Below, one piece after another: positions 8,545-24,179 of a stretch of DNA of 64,000 nucleotides. The DNA comes from Streptomyces sp. Tue 6430. GTDB taxonomy: Bacteria; Actinomycetota; Actinomycetes; Streptomycetales; Streptomycetaceae. Both the position numbers and the translations under genes were made by a program. The stretch covers positions 186,001-250,000 of the forward strand of contig JAKGSH010000004.1 of NCBI GenBank assembly GCA_021568835.1. The letters run 5' to 3'. Below the pieces are notes generated by a model that saw only the letters and a list, made by a program, of their open reading frames with translations, did not search any database and had not been told where the DNA came from. Every line of letters begins with the position of its first letter. Position 1 is the stretch's first letter.

Positions 8545-10461
8545 TTACAGGGCGCGTTCCAGGCGTTCCGCGAGGAGTTGCGTGAAGCGGGCGGGCTCCT
8601 TCGGCCGGCCGCCCTCCGCGAGGACCGCGAGGCCGTGCAGGAGTTGCGCGTCCTCGGCGAGCGCGGCCCGGTCCGCCCGGTCGCGCAGGGCCCGGTTGAG
8701 GCCCTTCACGAGCGTGTGGTCGGGGTTGAGTTCGAGGATGCGCCGGGAGCGCGGGACGTCCTGGCCCATGGCGCGGTAGAGGTTCTCCAGTGCCGGGGTC
8801 AGGTCGTCGGTGTCGGAGACCAGGCAGGCCGGGGAGACCGTGAGCCGGGAGGACAGCCGGACCTCCTTGACGTCCTCGTCGAGCTGCTCCTTCATCCAGG
8901 TGAGCAGGTCGGCGTACTCCTCGTTCTGCTTCTCGCGGTTCTCCGCGGGCTTCTCCTCGCCGCCGTCGCCGTCGAGGGCGAGCTCGCCCTTGGCCACGGA
9001 CCGCAGCGGCTTGCCGTCGAACTCGGCGACCGCGTCGGTCCACACCTCGTCGACCGGGTCGGTCAGCAGCAGGACCTCGATGCCGCGGTCCCGGAAGGCC
9101 TCCATGTGCGGCGAGTTCTCGATGGCGTCGCGGGAGTCGCCGGTCATGTAGTAGACGGCGTCCTGTCCGTCCTTCATCCGCTCCGCGTACTGCTTGAGCG
9201 TCGTCGGCTCGGAGGCGTCGTGCGTGGTGGCGAACGACGAGACGGCGAGGAGGGCGTCGCGGTTGTCCGCGTCGGTGACCAGTCCCTCCTTCAGGACGGG
9301 GCCGAACTCCCGCCAGAACGTGGCGTACCGGTCGGGGGCGGTGTTCATCATGTCCTTCACCGAGGACAGGACCTTCTTGGCCAGCCGCCGGTGCATCAGC
9401 TGGATGTGGCGGTCCTGCTGGAGGATCTCGCGGGAGACGTTGAGCGAGAGGTCCTGGGCGTCGACGACGCCCTTCACGAACCGCAGGTACGGCGGGAGGA
9501 GCGCCTCGCAGTCGTCCATGATGAAGACGCGCTTGACGTAGAGCTGGATGCCGCGCTTGTAGCCCTGGGTGAACAGGTCGTGCGGGGCGTGCGCGGGGAT
9601 GAACAGCAGCGCCTGGTACTCGAAGGTGCCCTCCGCCTGGAGCCGGATGGTCTCCAGGGGGTCGTTCCAGTCGTGACTGATGTGCTTGTAGAGCTCGTGG
9701 TACTCCGCGTCCTCGACCTCGTCGCGCGAGCGCGCCCAGAGGGCCTTCATCGAGTTCAGCGTCTCGGGTTCGCGGACGGCGCCCTCGCCGTCGTCGTCGC
9801 CCGCCGGGGCCTGCGGGGCCAGCCGGATCGGCCAGGTGATGAAGTCCGAGTACCGCTTGACGATCTCCCGCAGCTTCCAGGGCGAGGTGTAGTCGTGGAG
9901 CTGGTTCTCGGGGTCGGCGGGCTTGAGGTGGAGGGTGATCGTGGTGCCCTGCGGCGCCTCGTCGACGGTCTCCAGCGTGTAGGTGCCCTCGCCGCGCGAC
10001 GACCAGCGCGTGCCGTGCGCCTCGCCGGCCCGCCGGGTCACCAGGGTGACCTCGTCGGCCACCATGAAGCTGGAGTAGAAGCCGACGCCGAACTGCCCGA
10101 TGAGGTTCTCGGCGCCGGCCTCGTCGTCGGCCTGCCGCAGCTGTTCGAGGAACTTCGCCGTGCCGGAGTTGGCGATGGTGCCGATCAGCTCCGCCACCTC
10201 GTCGTACGACATGCCGATGCCGTTGTCCCGCACGGTCAGGGTGCGGGCCTCGCTGTCGGCCTCGATGTCGATGTGCAGATCGGACACGTCGGCGTCCGGC
10301 GCGTCGTCGCGCAGCGCCGCCAGGCGCAGCTTGTCCAACGCGTCCGAGGCGTTGGAGACGAGTTCCCGCAGGAAGACATCCTTGTTCGAGTAGATCGAGT
10401 GGATCATCAGCTGCAGGAGCTGACGGGCCTCTACGCGGAACTCAAACGTTTCGGTCGGCAT
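8545..10461 (-). CDS. htpG: Molecular chaperone HtpG (bacterial Hsp90)
   Basis: Intact 638-residue Hsp90. The N-terminal GHKL ATPase domain carries [21 protein letters not shown] and [16 protein letters not shown] middle domain with the catalytic-loop arginine region ([11 protein letters not shown]) and a C-terminal dimerisation domain follow. There is no eukaryotic MEEVD tail, as expected. It acts as an ATP-driven dimeric chaperone in the cytosol under heat or oxidative stress. The ATG is preceded by GGAGAGG. It is monocistronic, with a short inverted repeat 39 bp upstream of the start. Confidence 0.97.
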
Positions 10462-10499
10462 GATGGGTGACTACCTCTCCGTCCCAGGTCATCCGGAAC

Positions 10500-10515
10500 T
10501 GACTGACGGCAGTCA
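10500..10515. promoter_or_regulatory. Inverted repeat upstream of htpG
   Basis: TGACTG-ACGG-CAGTCA, perfect 6-bp arms, sits in the htpG promoter region just downstream of a possible TAAAGT -10 on the minus strand. It is a candidate operator. It does not match the inverted-repeat heat-shock elements that I know (HspR HAIR or HrcA CIRCE). Confidence 0.35.
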
Positions 10516-10550
10516 CTTTAGAACAGTCGGTCACCGGCCCGCCCGGCCGG

Positions 10551-10697
10551 TCACCGCCGGGTGCGCAGCCGGTCCAGCAGCCGGCGCGCCTGGGCCCGTC
10601 GGCGCGGGTCGGACGCCGTGCGGCGCACCTGCTCCATGGTGCGGCGGCCCTGGGGGCTCCTGCTGAACTCCTTGATGCGCTGGATGACGGTGGCCAT
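10551..10697 (-). CDS. 48-residue basic small protein
   Basis: Short coding region beginning MATVIQRIKEFSRSPQGRR and ending RLLDRLRTRR, with a near-ideal GGAGGAGG ribosome site 6 bases before the ATG and almost every third codon position G or C. It is very basic and predicted helical, with a possible nucleic-acid or membrane-surface role. It lies directly upstream of htpG on the same strand (89 bp) and could be co-transcribed with it. Function unknown. Confidence 0.65.
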   Translation of the reverse strand: MATVIQRIKEFSRSPQGRRTMEQVRRTASDPRRRAQARRLLDRLRTRR

Positions 10698-10929
10698 CGT
10701 CGTCCTCCTCCGGTCGGATCGGTCGCTGTCCCCGTCCGCCTACCCGGCCGGGCGCCGATCAGGCCCGAGGGGCCCGGCCGGCGGGCGGGTTCGGCCCTCG
10801 CGCGGTGGTGCGCCGGCCGCGGGCATGGGACGGGAAGGAGGGGGCAACCGACGTGCACCCGCCGTCCGCGACCGCGCGGAGGCGGACGGCACCGCGACCG
10901 CGGTCCGCGTACCGGAGGGAGTCACCGTC

Positions 10930-11382
10930 ATGACCTCGGCTCAAGACCCGTACGGACAGCCCACACCCCCGTACGGGCAGTCCACGCCCTCGCCCTCGTA
11001 CGGACAGCCCACGCCCCCGTACGGCACGCCGCCCGAGCGGCGCAACGGATTCGGGATCGCGGCGCTCGTGCTGGGCATCGTGGCCGTCGTGCTCTTCTGG
11101 ACCGTCTTCGGCGGCATCCTCCTCGGGCTGCTCGCCGTGGTCTTCGGCGTCCTGGGACACCGCCGCGCCCGGCGTGGCGTGGCCACCAACGGTGTCATGG
11201 CCATCGTCGGCGCGGTGACGGGAGCCCTCGGGCTGATCGGCTCGTCGGTCATCCTCGCCGCGGGCGTGTCGATGCTCAACTCGGACGAGTTCAAGAACTA
11301 CTCCGACTGCGTCGAGCACGCCGGCACGCAGGCCGAACGCGAGCAGTGCGCGAAGGACTTCGACCGGGACGTGAACAACTGA
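10930..11382 (+). CDS. DUF4190-type small membrane protein
   Basis: Intact 150-residue protein. A PYGQPTPPYGQ-type repeat region (about residues 7-32) precedes two hydrophobic helices separated by a short basic turn GHRRARRGVATNG, the classic DUF4190 layout. The extracytoplasmic tail (SDEFKNYSDCVEHAGTQAER) carries two cysteines. Start ATG has GGAGGGAG upstream. It is probably a cytoplasmic-membrane protein of unknown function; family members are abundant in actinobacteria and often stress related. A strong terminator follows. Confidence 0.85.
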   Translation: MTSAQDPYGQPTPPYGQSTPSPSYGQPTPPYGTPPERRNGFGIAALVLGIVAVVLFWTVFGGILLGLLAVVFGVLGHRRARRGVATNGVMAIVGAVTGALGLIGSSVILAAGVSMLNSDEFKNYSDCVEHAGTQAEREQCAKDFDRDVNN

Positions 11383-11413
11383 TCCACCGCTTCCGGCATT
11401 TCACGCCGTGCCA

Positions 11414-11469
11414 CCGGATGCCCTGACACCGCGCCCCGCCACTTCGGGACGCGGTGTCAGGGCATCCGG
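11414..11469. terminator. Bidirectional 25-bp terminator hairpin
   Basis: The arms 11414-11438 and 11445-11469 pair over 25 bases with one mismatch around a 6-base loop. It separates convergent genes. Its right arm contains the stop codon and last codons of the minus-strand gene. Confidence 0.85.
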
Positions 11470-11923
11470 TCCGAGGCGGGCCACACGTAGGGCAGGTCGT
11501 CGGGCACGTCCGGGAAGAGGGGGCCGTAGAAGTCCGGGTCCTTGCGCACGAGCGCGGACCGGTGGCTGCGGTGGAAGTCCGGGTCCCCCAGCCACGGCGG
11601 CAGTTCACCGGCGTCGGCCAGCTCCGGCTGGGTGCGGACGCCGGTGTCGCCGCAGCTGCCGGTGAAGCCGGTCATGAGGGAGACGGCGCAGGTGTCGGCG
11701 CGCCCGGTCGCGGTCCACGTTCCGCAGATCTCCAGGCCGTAACGGACCAGCGCCTCCTCGTAGCCGGTCCACATGCGGACCGCCGGATGGTGCCGCCAGC
11801 CGTAGCCGGGGACGGTCAGACCGCGCAGCACCTGGAGGGTCTCGACGCGCTGCTTTCCCAGCCGGCGCGGGTCGAGGACCGCGCCGGACGCGGTGAAGCC
11901 GGTGTGGGGAGGAAGGTCTGCAC
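11457..11923 (-). CDS. MSMEG_6728-family protein (pyrimidine dimer DNA glycosylase-like fold), one frame break
   Basis: The protein should begin with GTG at 11923 as QTFLPHTGFTASGAVLDPRR, the typical N-terminus of this actinobacterial family. The sequence as given loses frame near 11908, where adding one C to a CCCC run restores LGKQRVETLQVLRGLTVPGY. The rest (RHHPAVRMWTGYEEALVRYG, and PPWLGDPDFHRSHRSALVRK) is intact. The family resembles pyrimidine-dimer DNA glycosylases in its LGKQRVE segment and size (about 155 residues), but I know of no proof of DNA repair activity. Its location beside catalase and HtpG suits a stress role. Confidence 0.75.
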
Positions 11924-11971
11924 GGGCCGCCCCTGGCGGGAGAACGCGGGAGAGCGCGGGAGAAGCGGGGA

Positions 11972-12010
11972 GCCGTCGGCCGCACGCCGCGGGGGCGTGC
12001 GGCCGACGGC
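11972..12010 (-). terminator. Terminator after katE
   Basis: GCCGTCGGCCGCACGCC at 11972-11988 pairs perfectly (17 bp) with 11994-12010 around GCGGG, 66 bp beyond the catalase stop. Confidence 0.8.
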
Positions 12011-12075
12011 CGGGCTGGTGGACGGGCCGTCGTGGCCGGTCAGCCGGTCAGCCGGTCGGGCCGTGGCCCGGTCGG

Positions 12076-14340
<2,265 letters not shown>

Positions 14341-14645
14341 CGCTTCCTTCGCTTCTCACTCGTGGAGCGGATGTGTGCCGGGTCCGCGCGGCGGTCCGGC
14401 TGCCGACGGCAGCGGAGGGCGTACGACACCCGCCGCCACCTGCTCGCGGGTGGCGGCGGACCAGGGGACCACGGCGTCAAAGGCACACAAGGGCCTACGA
14501 AAAGGTGGTTCCGCGCATCAATCTGGCACGGTCGGGAGTCCGCCGCAGTGACTCGTCCACCAGCCGGGTGAGCGGCGGCAGCGGGACCCGGGCGGAACCG
14601 GAACGGGTCGCGCGCCGCGGACGGACGCACCGGGCGGGCGCGGCG
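14341..14645. other. 305-bp intergenic region upstream of katE
   Basis: No gene supported. It must hold the katE promoter. An unusually A/T-containing stretch (CAAAGGCACACAAGGGCCTA and neighbours, 14475-14520) is the likeliest promoter zone, but I cannot assign sigma-factor boxes with confidence. Confidence 0.45.
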
Positions 14646-14831
14646 CTACGCCCCCTTCGGATCCCCGGGGGCCCGGTGGTCCTCGGAGCGGACACCGGCC
14701 TCCTCCATCGCCTCGCGCATCGTGCGGCCCGACGCCGCGCCGGGACGGGAGGAGCCCCCGGAACCGGTGCCCCCGCCGATCACCTCGTCGGTCGTGTGGG
14801 TCTTCTTCCGGTTCTCTTCCGGCACCGTCAT
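14646..14831 (-). CDS. 61-residue hydrophilic small protein
   Basis: Reads MTVPEENRKKTHTTDEVI, then a Gly/Ser-rich linker, then SGRTMREAMEEAGVRSEDHR. The charged, low-complexity composition and codon bias fit a real streptomycete small protein; GGAAGGGG precedes the ATG. No known domain. It may be intrinsically disordered. The gene follows the tendamistat-like gene on the same strand with a hairpin between them, so it is probably a separate unit. Confidence 0.55.
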   Translation of the reverse strand: MTVPEENRKKTHTTDEVIGGGTGSGGSSRPGAASGRTMREAMEEAGVRSEDHRAPGDPKGA

Positions 14832-14909
14832 CACGGCCGCCCCTTCCGCGCACGTCGAACAGGTCGCGGGCCGAGTACCCGATGCCCGCGACGCACACAC
14901 GCCGATACC

Positions 14910-14940
14910 GGCCCGCGGGGCCGGAAGCGTCCCGCGGGCC
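14910..14940 (-). terminator. Terminator after the tendamistat-like gene
   Basis: GGCCCGCGGG at 14910-14919 pairs perfectly with 14931-14940, about 75 bp beyond the stop at 15014. Confidence 0.6.
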
Positions 14941-14959
14941 GGTCGGGCGGTACAGGTGC

Positions 14960-15006
14960 GGGTGGGGATGAGGGTGGGGGTGCGGGTGAGGAGGGCGGGT
15001 GCGGGT
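14960..15006 (+). repeat. Dense G-tract run (possible G-quadruplex)
   Basis: At least seven runs of three to five G separated by 1-6 bases on the plus strand, just downstream of the tendamistat-like gene. This exceeds the minimum for an intramolecular G-quadruplex. Confidence 0.5.
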
Positions 15007-15013
15007 GGTGCGG

Positions 15014-15337
15014 TCAGACGGTCCCCGGCAGGCAGGTACGGAGACCGGTGACGCGGTTCTCGCCGAAGCCGTATCCGGCGAAGGTGGCGACGTCGTGCGG
15101 TGCGAGGGTGCGGCAGGGGGCCCACTGGCCGTCGGCGTAGTCGACGGTCACGCTCACGGTGGTGTCGCAGTCGTTGACGACGGTGGTGTGGCGCCGGTCT
15201 GCGTAGTGGTGCGCGCAGTCCGGGGCCGGCGTCCCGGGCGGATCGGCGATCGCGGCGCGGGAGGCCGCCGGGCTCGTCAGCAGGACGGTGAGTGCGGCGG
15301 CGGCCGTGGCCGCGGCCTGCGCAAGGAGATGCGGCAT
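15014..15337 (-). CDS. Secreted tendamistat-like protein lacking the WRY inhibitory motif
   Basis: Preprotein of 107 residues: signal peptide with hydrophobic core AAATAAAALTVLL and an AxA cleavage region, then a mature domain of about 75 residues. Its four cysteines match tendamistat-type alpha-amylase inhibitors: 16 residues between Cys1 and Cys2 (DCAHHYADRR to NDC), then a beta-rich segment, Cys3 in APC and Cys4 in RTC near the end. Conserved framework residues (DTTVSVTVDY, LAPHDVATFAGYGF) also align. The inhibitory Trp-Arg-Tyr triad is replaced by Arg-Arg-His, so amylase inhibition is doubtful. The start ATG has GGGGAAGAG upstream; an inverted repeat lies in the leader. Confidence 0.7.
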   Translation of the reverse strand: MPHLLAQAAATAAAALTVLLTSPAASRAAIADPPGTPAPDCAHHYADRRHTTVVNDCDTTVSVTVDYADGQWAPCRTLAPHDVATFAGYGFGENRVTGLRTCLPGTV

Positions 15338-15348
15338 GTCTCTTCCCC

Positions 15349-15420
15349 AAGAGGTGAGGGCGGACGGACGGATGGCGGTGGGGCGTCCTGACGCGCCATC
15401 CTCACGACTCCTCACCTCTT
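15349..15420 (-). promoter_or_regulatory. Spaced inverted repeat in the tendamistat-like gene leader
   Basis: AAGAGGTGAGG (15349-15359) and CCTCACCTCTT (15410-15420) are perfect 11-bp inverted arms 50 bases apart, starting 12 bp upstream of the ATG. It could be a long-loop leader hairpin or a paired operator. Confidence 0.45.
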
Positions 15421-15542
15421 GCGCAAAGAGATGAAGGTGTTTTCAGACGTCGTCCAACCGTGAAGCAAAGCGACTGCTCAGCACGGGTGCGAGGTCTGCA
15501 ATTCTTGTCATCCGGCCCGGTGCCGCGACCGGTGAGAACGGT

Positions 15543-15722
15543 TCACTCGGGGCGGCCCCGCACGGCGAGGAAGTGCTGCGCGGGCAGGTTGCCGGCGGCG
15601 GACGGGGAGGGGATGACCGCGGCGAGATCGCGCTGGATCCGCTCGGCCTCGCCCCGCACCTGGGTCGGGATGTCGCCCCGTTCGGCGACGAGACGATGGA
15701 AGATCGGCGTTTCCTGGAACAC
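15543..15722 (-). CDS. 59-residue small protein
   Basis: A GTG-started reading frame whose product opens with FQETPIFHRLVAERGDIPTQ, continues VRGEAERIQRDLA and ends FLAVRGRPE. Nearly all third codon positions are G or C, unlike the other frames, and the N-terminal half is amphipathic helical. The ribosome site is weak (GAAAGTGA). No family recognised. It is isolated between the tendamistat-like gene and the Rpf gene. Confidence 0.6.
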   Translation of the reverse strand: MFQETPIFHRLVAERGDIPTQVRGEAERIQRDLAAVIPSPSAAGNLPAQHFLAVRGRPE

Positions 15723-15800
15723 GTAGGGACGTCACTTTCGGCAGACGGCGGCCCCGGGAGGGCCAGTTGGGCCGGCGGACAGCCACGGTCGACGGGCGGT

Positions 15801-15816
15801 TCGACACCGGTGTCGA
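15801..15816. promoter_or_regulatory. 16-bp perfect palindrome
   Basis: TCGACACCGGTGTCGA, flanked by GG and CC that extend the symmetry beyond one mismatch. Candidate operator; regulator unknown. Confidence 0.35.
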
Positions 15817-15896
15817 CCCCTGTCCACCGAGTCGGACCGGGTCACCGGACGCCGACTCGCTCCCACGCCGGTCGGGCAGGGGCCAGGACATCGTAG

Positions 15897-16655
<759 letters not shown>

Positions 16656-16687
16656 ACACCTGCGCCCGGTCCTCCCGGCGCCCCCGG

Positions 16688-19493
16688 TCACGAGGGCGCC
16701 GGGATCTCCTGTTCGGCCCAGATGATCTTGCCGCCGGGTGTGTAGCGCGCGCCCCAGCGGTGCGCGAGCTGGGCGACGAGGAACAGGCCCCGGCCCCCCT
16801 CGTCGGTGCTGCGGGCGTGCCGGAGCCGGGGGGCCGTACTGCTGGCGTCGCAGACCTCGCAGGTCAGCCGGGCGTCGCGGAGCAGGCGGAGCCGGATGGG
16901 GGGAACGGCGTGCCGGATCGCGTTGGTGACCAGCTCGCTCACGACGAGTTCGGTCGTCATCACCAGGTCGCCCAGCCCCCACGCCTCCACCTGGCGGGTC
17001 GCGCGGGCCCGCGCGTCGGCGACGGCGGCCGGGTCCACGGGGACCTCCCAGGACACGACGTCGGCGGCGCCCAGGGCGCGGGTGCGGACCAGGAGCAGGG
17101 CGACGTCGTCGGGCCGGGGCGCGGGCACGAGGTGCCGTACCGCCGTCGAGCACAGCGTGTCGAGGTCGCCGTCCGGGTGGGCCAGCAGTTCGCCGAGCCG
17201 GGCCATGCCCCGTTCCATGTCGCGGTCGGCCCCTTCGATGAGGCCGTCGGTGTAGAGGCCCAGAAGGCTGTTCTCGGCGAGTTCGATCTCGGTGGTCTCG
17301 AAGCCCATGCCACCGAGCCCGAGCGGCGGCCCGGCGGGAACCTCGGGGAAGGCGACCCGCCCGTCGGGCGAGACCACGACGGGGGGCGGGTGGCCGGCCC
17401 GGGCGATCGAGCACCGCCGGGTGACGGGGTCGTAGACGGCGTAGAGGCATGTCGCGCCGAGGAAGGTGGCCGCCGTCGTGCGGGCCGCCTCGTCGCCGCC
17501 GTCCTCCGCGCTCAGCCGGAGCACGAGGTCGTCGAGGTGGGCCAGCAGTTCGTCGGGGGCATCTCCATGTCGGCGAGGGTCTGCACGGCGGTGCGCAGGC
17601 GGCCCATCGTCGCCGCGGCGGTGATGCCGTGCCCCACCACGTCCCCGACCACCAGGCCGACGCGTGCCCCGGAGAGCGGGATGACGTCGAACCAGTCGCC
17701 GCCCACGCCGTCCGTCGGGTCGGCCGGCAGGTAGCTGGAGGCGACCTCCAGCGCGGAACCGCCGGTCAGGACGTCCGGCAGCAGGCTGCGCTGCAAGGTG
17801 ACGGCGGCCGTGTGCTCCCGGGTGTAGCGCCGCGCGTTGTCGACGCACAGGGCCGCCCGCGCGACCAGTTCCCGGGCCAGCAGCACGTCGTCGGACTGGA
17901 AGGAGACCGGGTTGAGCGAGCGGATGAACGTGGTGACGCCCAGGACGGTGTTCCGCGCCCGCATCGGCACGGAGATCAGCGAGTGCAGGCCGAACTCCCG
18001 GATCCGCTCCGCGCGCGCGGGCTCCTCCGCCACCCACAGGCCCTCGGAGGAGTCGAGGACCGGGATGAGGACCGCGTCCCCCGCCATGAGCAGGCGCATC
18101 CCGTGCGGGGGCGGGAGGAAGCCCACCCGGTCACCGATCTGTGCCACCGCCTCCGGGCAGCCCTCGCGCACCGACCTCAGCGCGGCGCGGCGCATCACCG
18201 GTCTGGCGGGCGCCGGGCCCGCGTCGGTCAGCCACGCGCCGTGCCCCTCGGTGCTGAGGACCGGCTCCAGGAGGTCGACGATGACGAAGTCGGCGAGGCC
18301 CGGAACGGCGAAGTCGGCGAGTTCCTGGGCCGTCCGCATCACGTTCAGGGTGGTGCCGACGCGGGTTCCGGCCTCGTTGACCATCGTCAGCAGGCGGCGC
18401 GCGTTCCACCGCTCGGTGACGTCCAGGACCATGTAGCAGACCCCGGTGACCGCGTCGCGGGCGTCCACCAGCGGGAAGAACGAGGTCGAGTAGGCGTGCT
18501 GCCGGTGCGGGTCGGCCAGCTCCAGCCCACGTACTCGTAGTCGGTGATCGGAGCGCCCGTCTCCAGGACCTTGCGCATGAGACCTTCGAGCGTCTCCGCC
18601 TGGAGGCCGGGGAGCAGCTCGCTCAGCCGGTGTCCCAGGCGCTGCTCGCGGGGGACGCCGCCGAAGCGCTCCAGGGTGTCGTTCAGCCACACGTACCGCA
18701 GGTCCGGGTCCATCACCGCCATGCCGATCGGCGAGCGGGTCAGGAACCCGTCGAGGACGGACTGGCCGACCGTCCACCGCGTCCGCCGCTCACGGGCCGA
18801 GAGCAGGAAGCACTCGTCGTCGCCCAGGCGGAAGGACGCGGAGACGCGCAGGCCGACGTCCAGGGACCGGCCGTCGCGGTGGCGTACGGAGACGTGTCCG
18901 TTCCACCCCATTCCGGCGCGGCAGTGCTCGGCGACGGCGGCCACCCGCGCCGGGTCCGCGGGCATCGCCACCAGACGCGCGACGGAGCCGCCGACCACCT
19001 CGGCCGCCGGGCGGCCGAGCAGCGTTTCGGCCGCCCGGGTCCAGCCCACGACGACGCCGGCGGCGGTGACGACGGCCGCCGCGTCGGTGGACGCGTCGAG
19101 AACCCCCTCGGCACCCCCGGCCGCCGGCCCGCCGGACACCCCGGCCGCCGGCCCCCCGGCCCTCACGGCCGACGCCGCGCCGCGCACGCCACCGGACTCA
19201 CCGGTCTCCGACACCCTGGGACCGCCGTCGGACTCACCGGCCTCCGACACCCTGGGACCGCCGTCGGCACGACCGGATGCCGGCCCGGCAGGGTTCCGGC
19301 CGGGCCCGGCGGGCAGCGGCCCCCCGGAGACCTCCCCGGACTCAGCGCGCAGCGGCACACCGGGCACGCCGCCGGGCTCACCGGTCAGCGGTCCGTCGGG
19401 CACGTCTTCGGGGCCGGCGGGCGGCGGCCCGGCGGGGACGTGTCCGGGTCCGTCGGGCGGCGGACCCTTGGGAGTACCTCGAGCAGATTCCAT
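16688..19493 (-). CDS. Multidomain SpoIIE/RsbU-type phosphatase with PAS, GAF and HATPase domains, two frame breaks
   Basis: About 935 residues. Order: low-complexity Pro/Gly/Ser-rich N-terminus with repeated GGPRVSE-GES units (1-120), two PAS-like domains, a GAF domain, a PP2C-type SpoIIE phosphatase (VGGDWFDVIPL, VVGDVVGHG, GLYTDGLIE, DDVALLLVRTR), then a C-terminal RsbW-like ATPase (ELVSELVTNAIRHA, GRGLFLVAQL). It would dephosphorylate an anti-anti-sigma factor and also act as anti-sigma kinase in a partner-switch. Frame breaks near 18523 (missing G, GW to ELADPH) and 17558 (missing C, MPP to DELLAHL). Start ATG 19493 has GAAGAGG. Divergent from a sister phosphatase. Confidence 0.9.
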
Positions 19494-19697
19494 GGCTGCC
19501 ATCCTCTTCACGACCATGGTCCTGCTAGTCCGGCCGATGCGCACGGCACCGGCCGGGCCGGCCGGTGCCGGCGGCGGCCCGGCTTCCGGGAACCGCCGTG
19601 CGGAGGGAGCATGGAGGGGCCGGTGTCCGCGACCCGGGTGTGCGGCGGTACCGGCCGTCGCCGCCCCGTCCCGCCGACCGGTGGAGGAGGCTCAGGG

Positions 19698-23641
<3,944 letters not shown>

Positions 23642-24179
23642 GCGGGGTGTCTCCTCGGGTCGGGGTCGGTCGACGCGAGGCCTTGCCCGTGGCACGCGAA
23701 GAGATGCGGGAGGCAGGAGGGTTTAGCGGCTTCGGGGGACGCCCGGGGCTGCCATGTGCAGTACACCGGCCGACGGCCCGGGGCCGGCGTGCGCCGCGAG
23801 GGTGTCCACCGCGACCGCGGTACGGCACCACCGCCGGGAGCCGGCCCCGGGGCTGCCCGCCCCGGAGGCCCGGCGAGGGGCCCGGCCGACCGGACGGCCG
23901 GGGCCCGCGGGATGCCCCGGCCCCTGCCCGCACCGCCGTCGGCCCCGTCCGGTCCGGCGCCGTCACCGCGCCCGGCTGTCGGGCGTGGTGACGGCACCGG
24001 CGGCAGGGTGGGGACGGCGTCGGGGCGGAGGCGGTGCGGGCCGCGGCGGCGGACCCGCGCCGCCGGTCGACGGCGGTCCACCAGTCCGTCAAGCCGTCGG
24101 TCCGCCACCATCCACCGCTCCTGTCCGTTCCGCCCCGGCACCACCACCGGTGCCGGTGCCGGGTGCGGGCGGTCGGCCG
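23642..24179. other. 538-bp intergenic region
   Basis: GC-rich spacer between the kinase end and the protease start. No gene supported on either strand; it must contain the protease promoter. I saw no clear repeat or hairpin that stands out. Confidence 0.4.

Noticed and set aside
14341..14520. GGAAC and GTG boxes as an ECF promoter for katE
   Set aside because: Spacing and second box do not match a known consensus well enough to assign.
15797..15819. Possible tRNA T-arm (GGTTCGA)
   Set aside because: No acceptor stem, anticodon arm or cloverleaf around it; it is part of a 16-bp palindrome.
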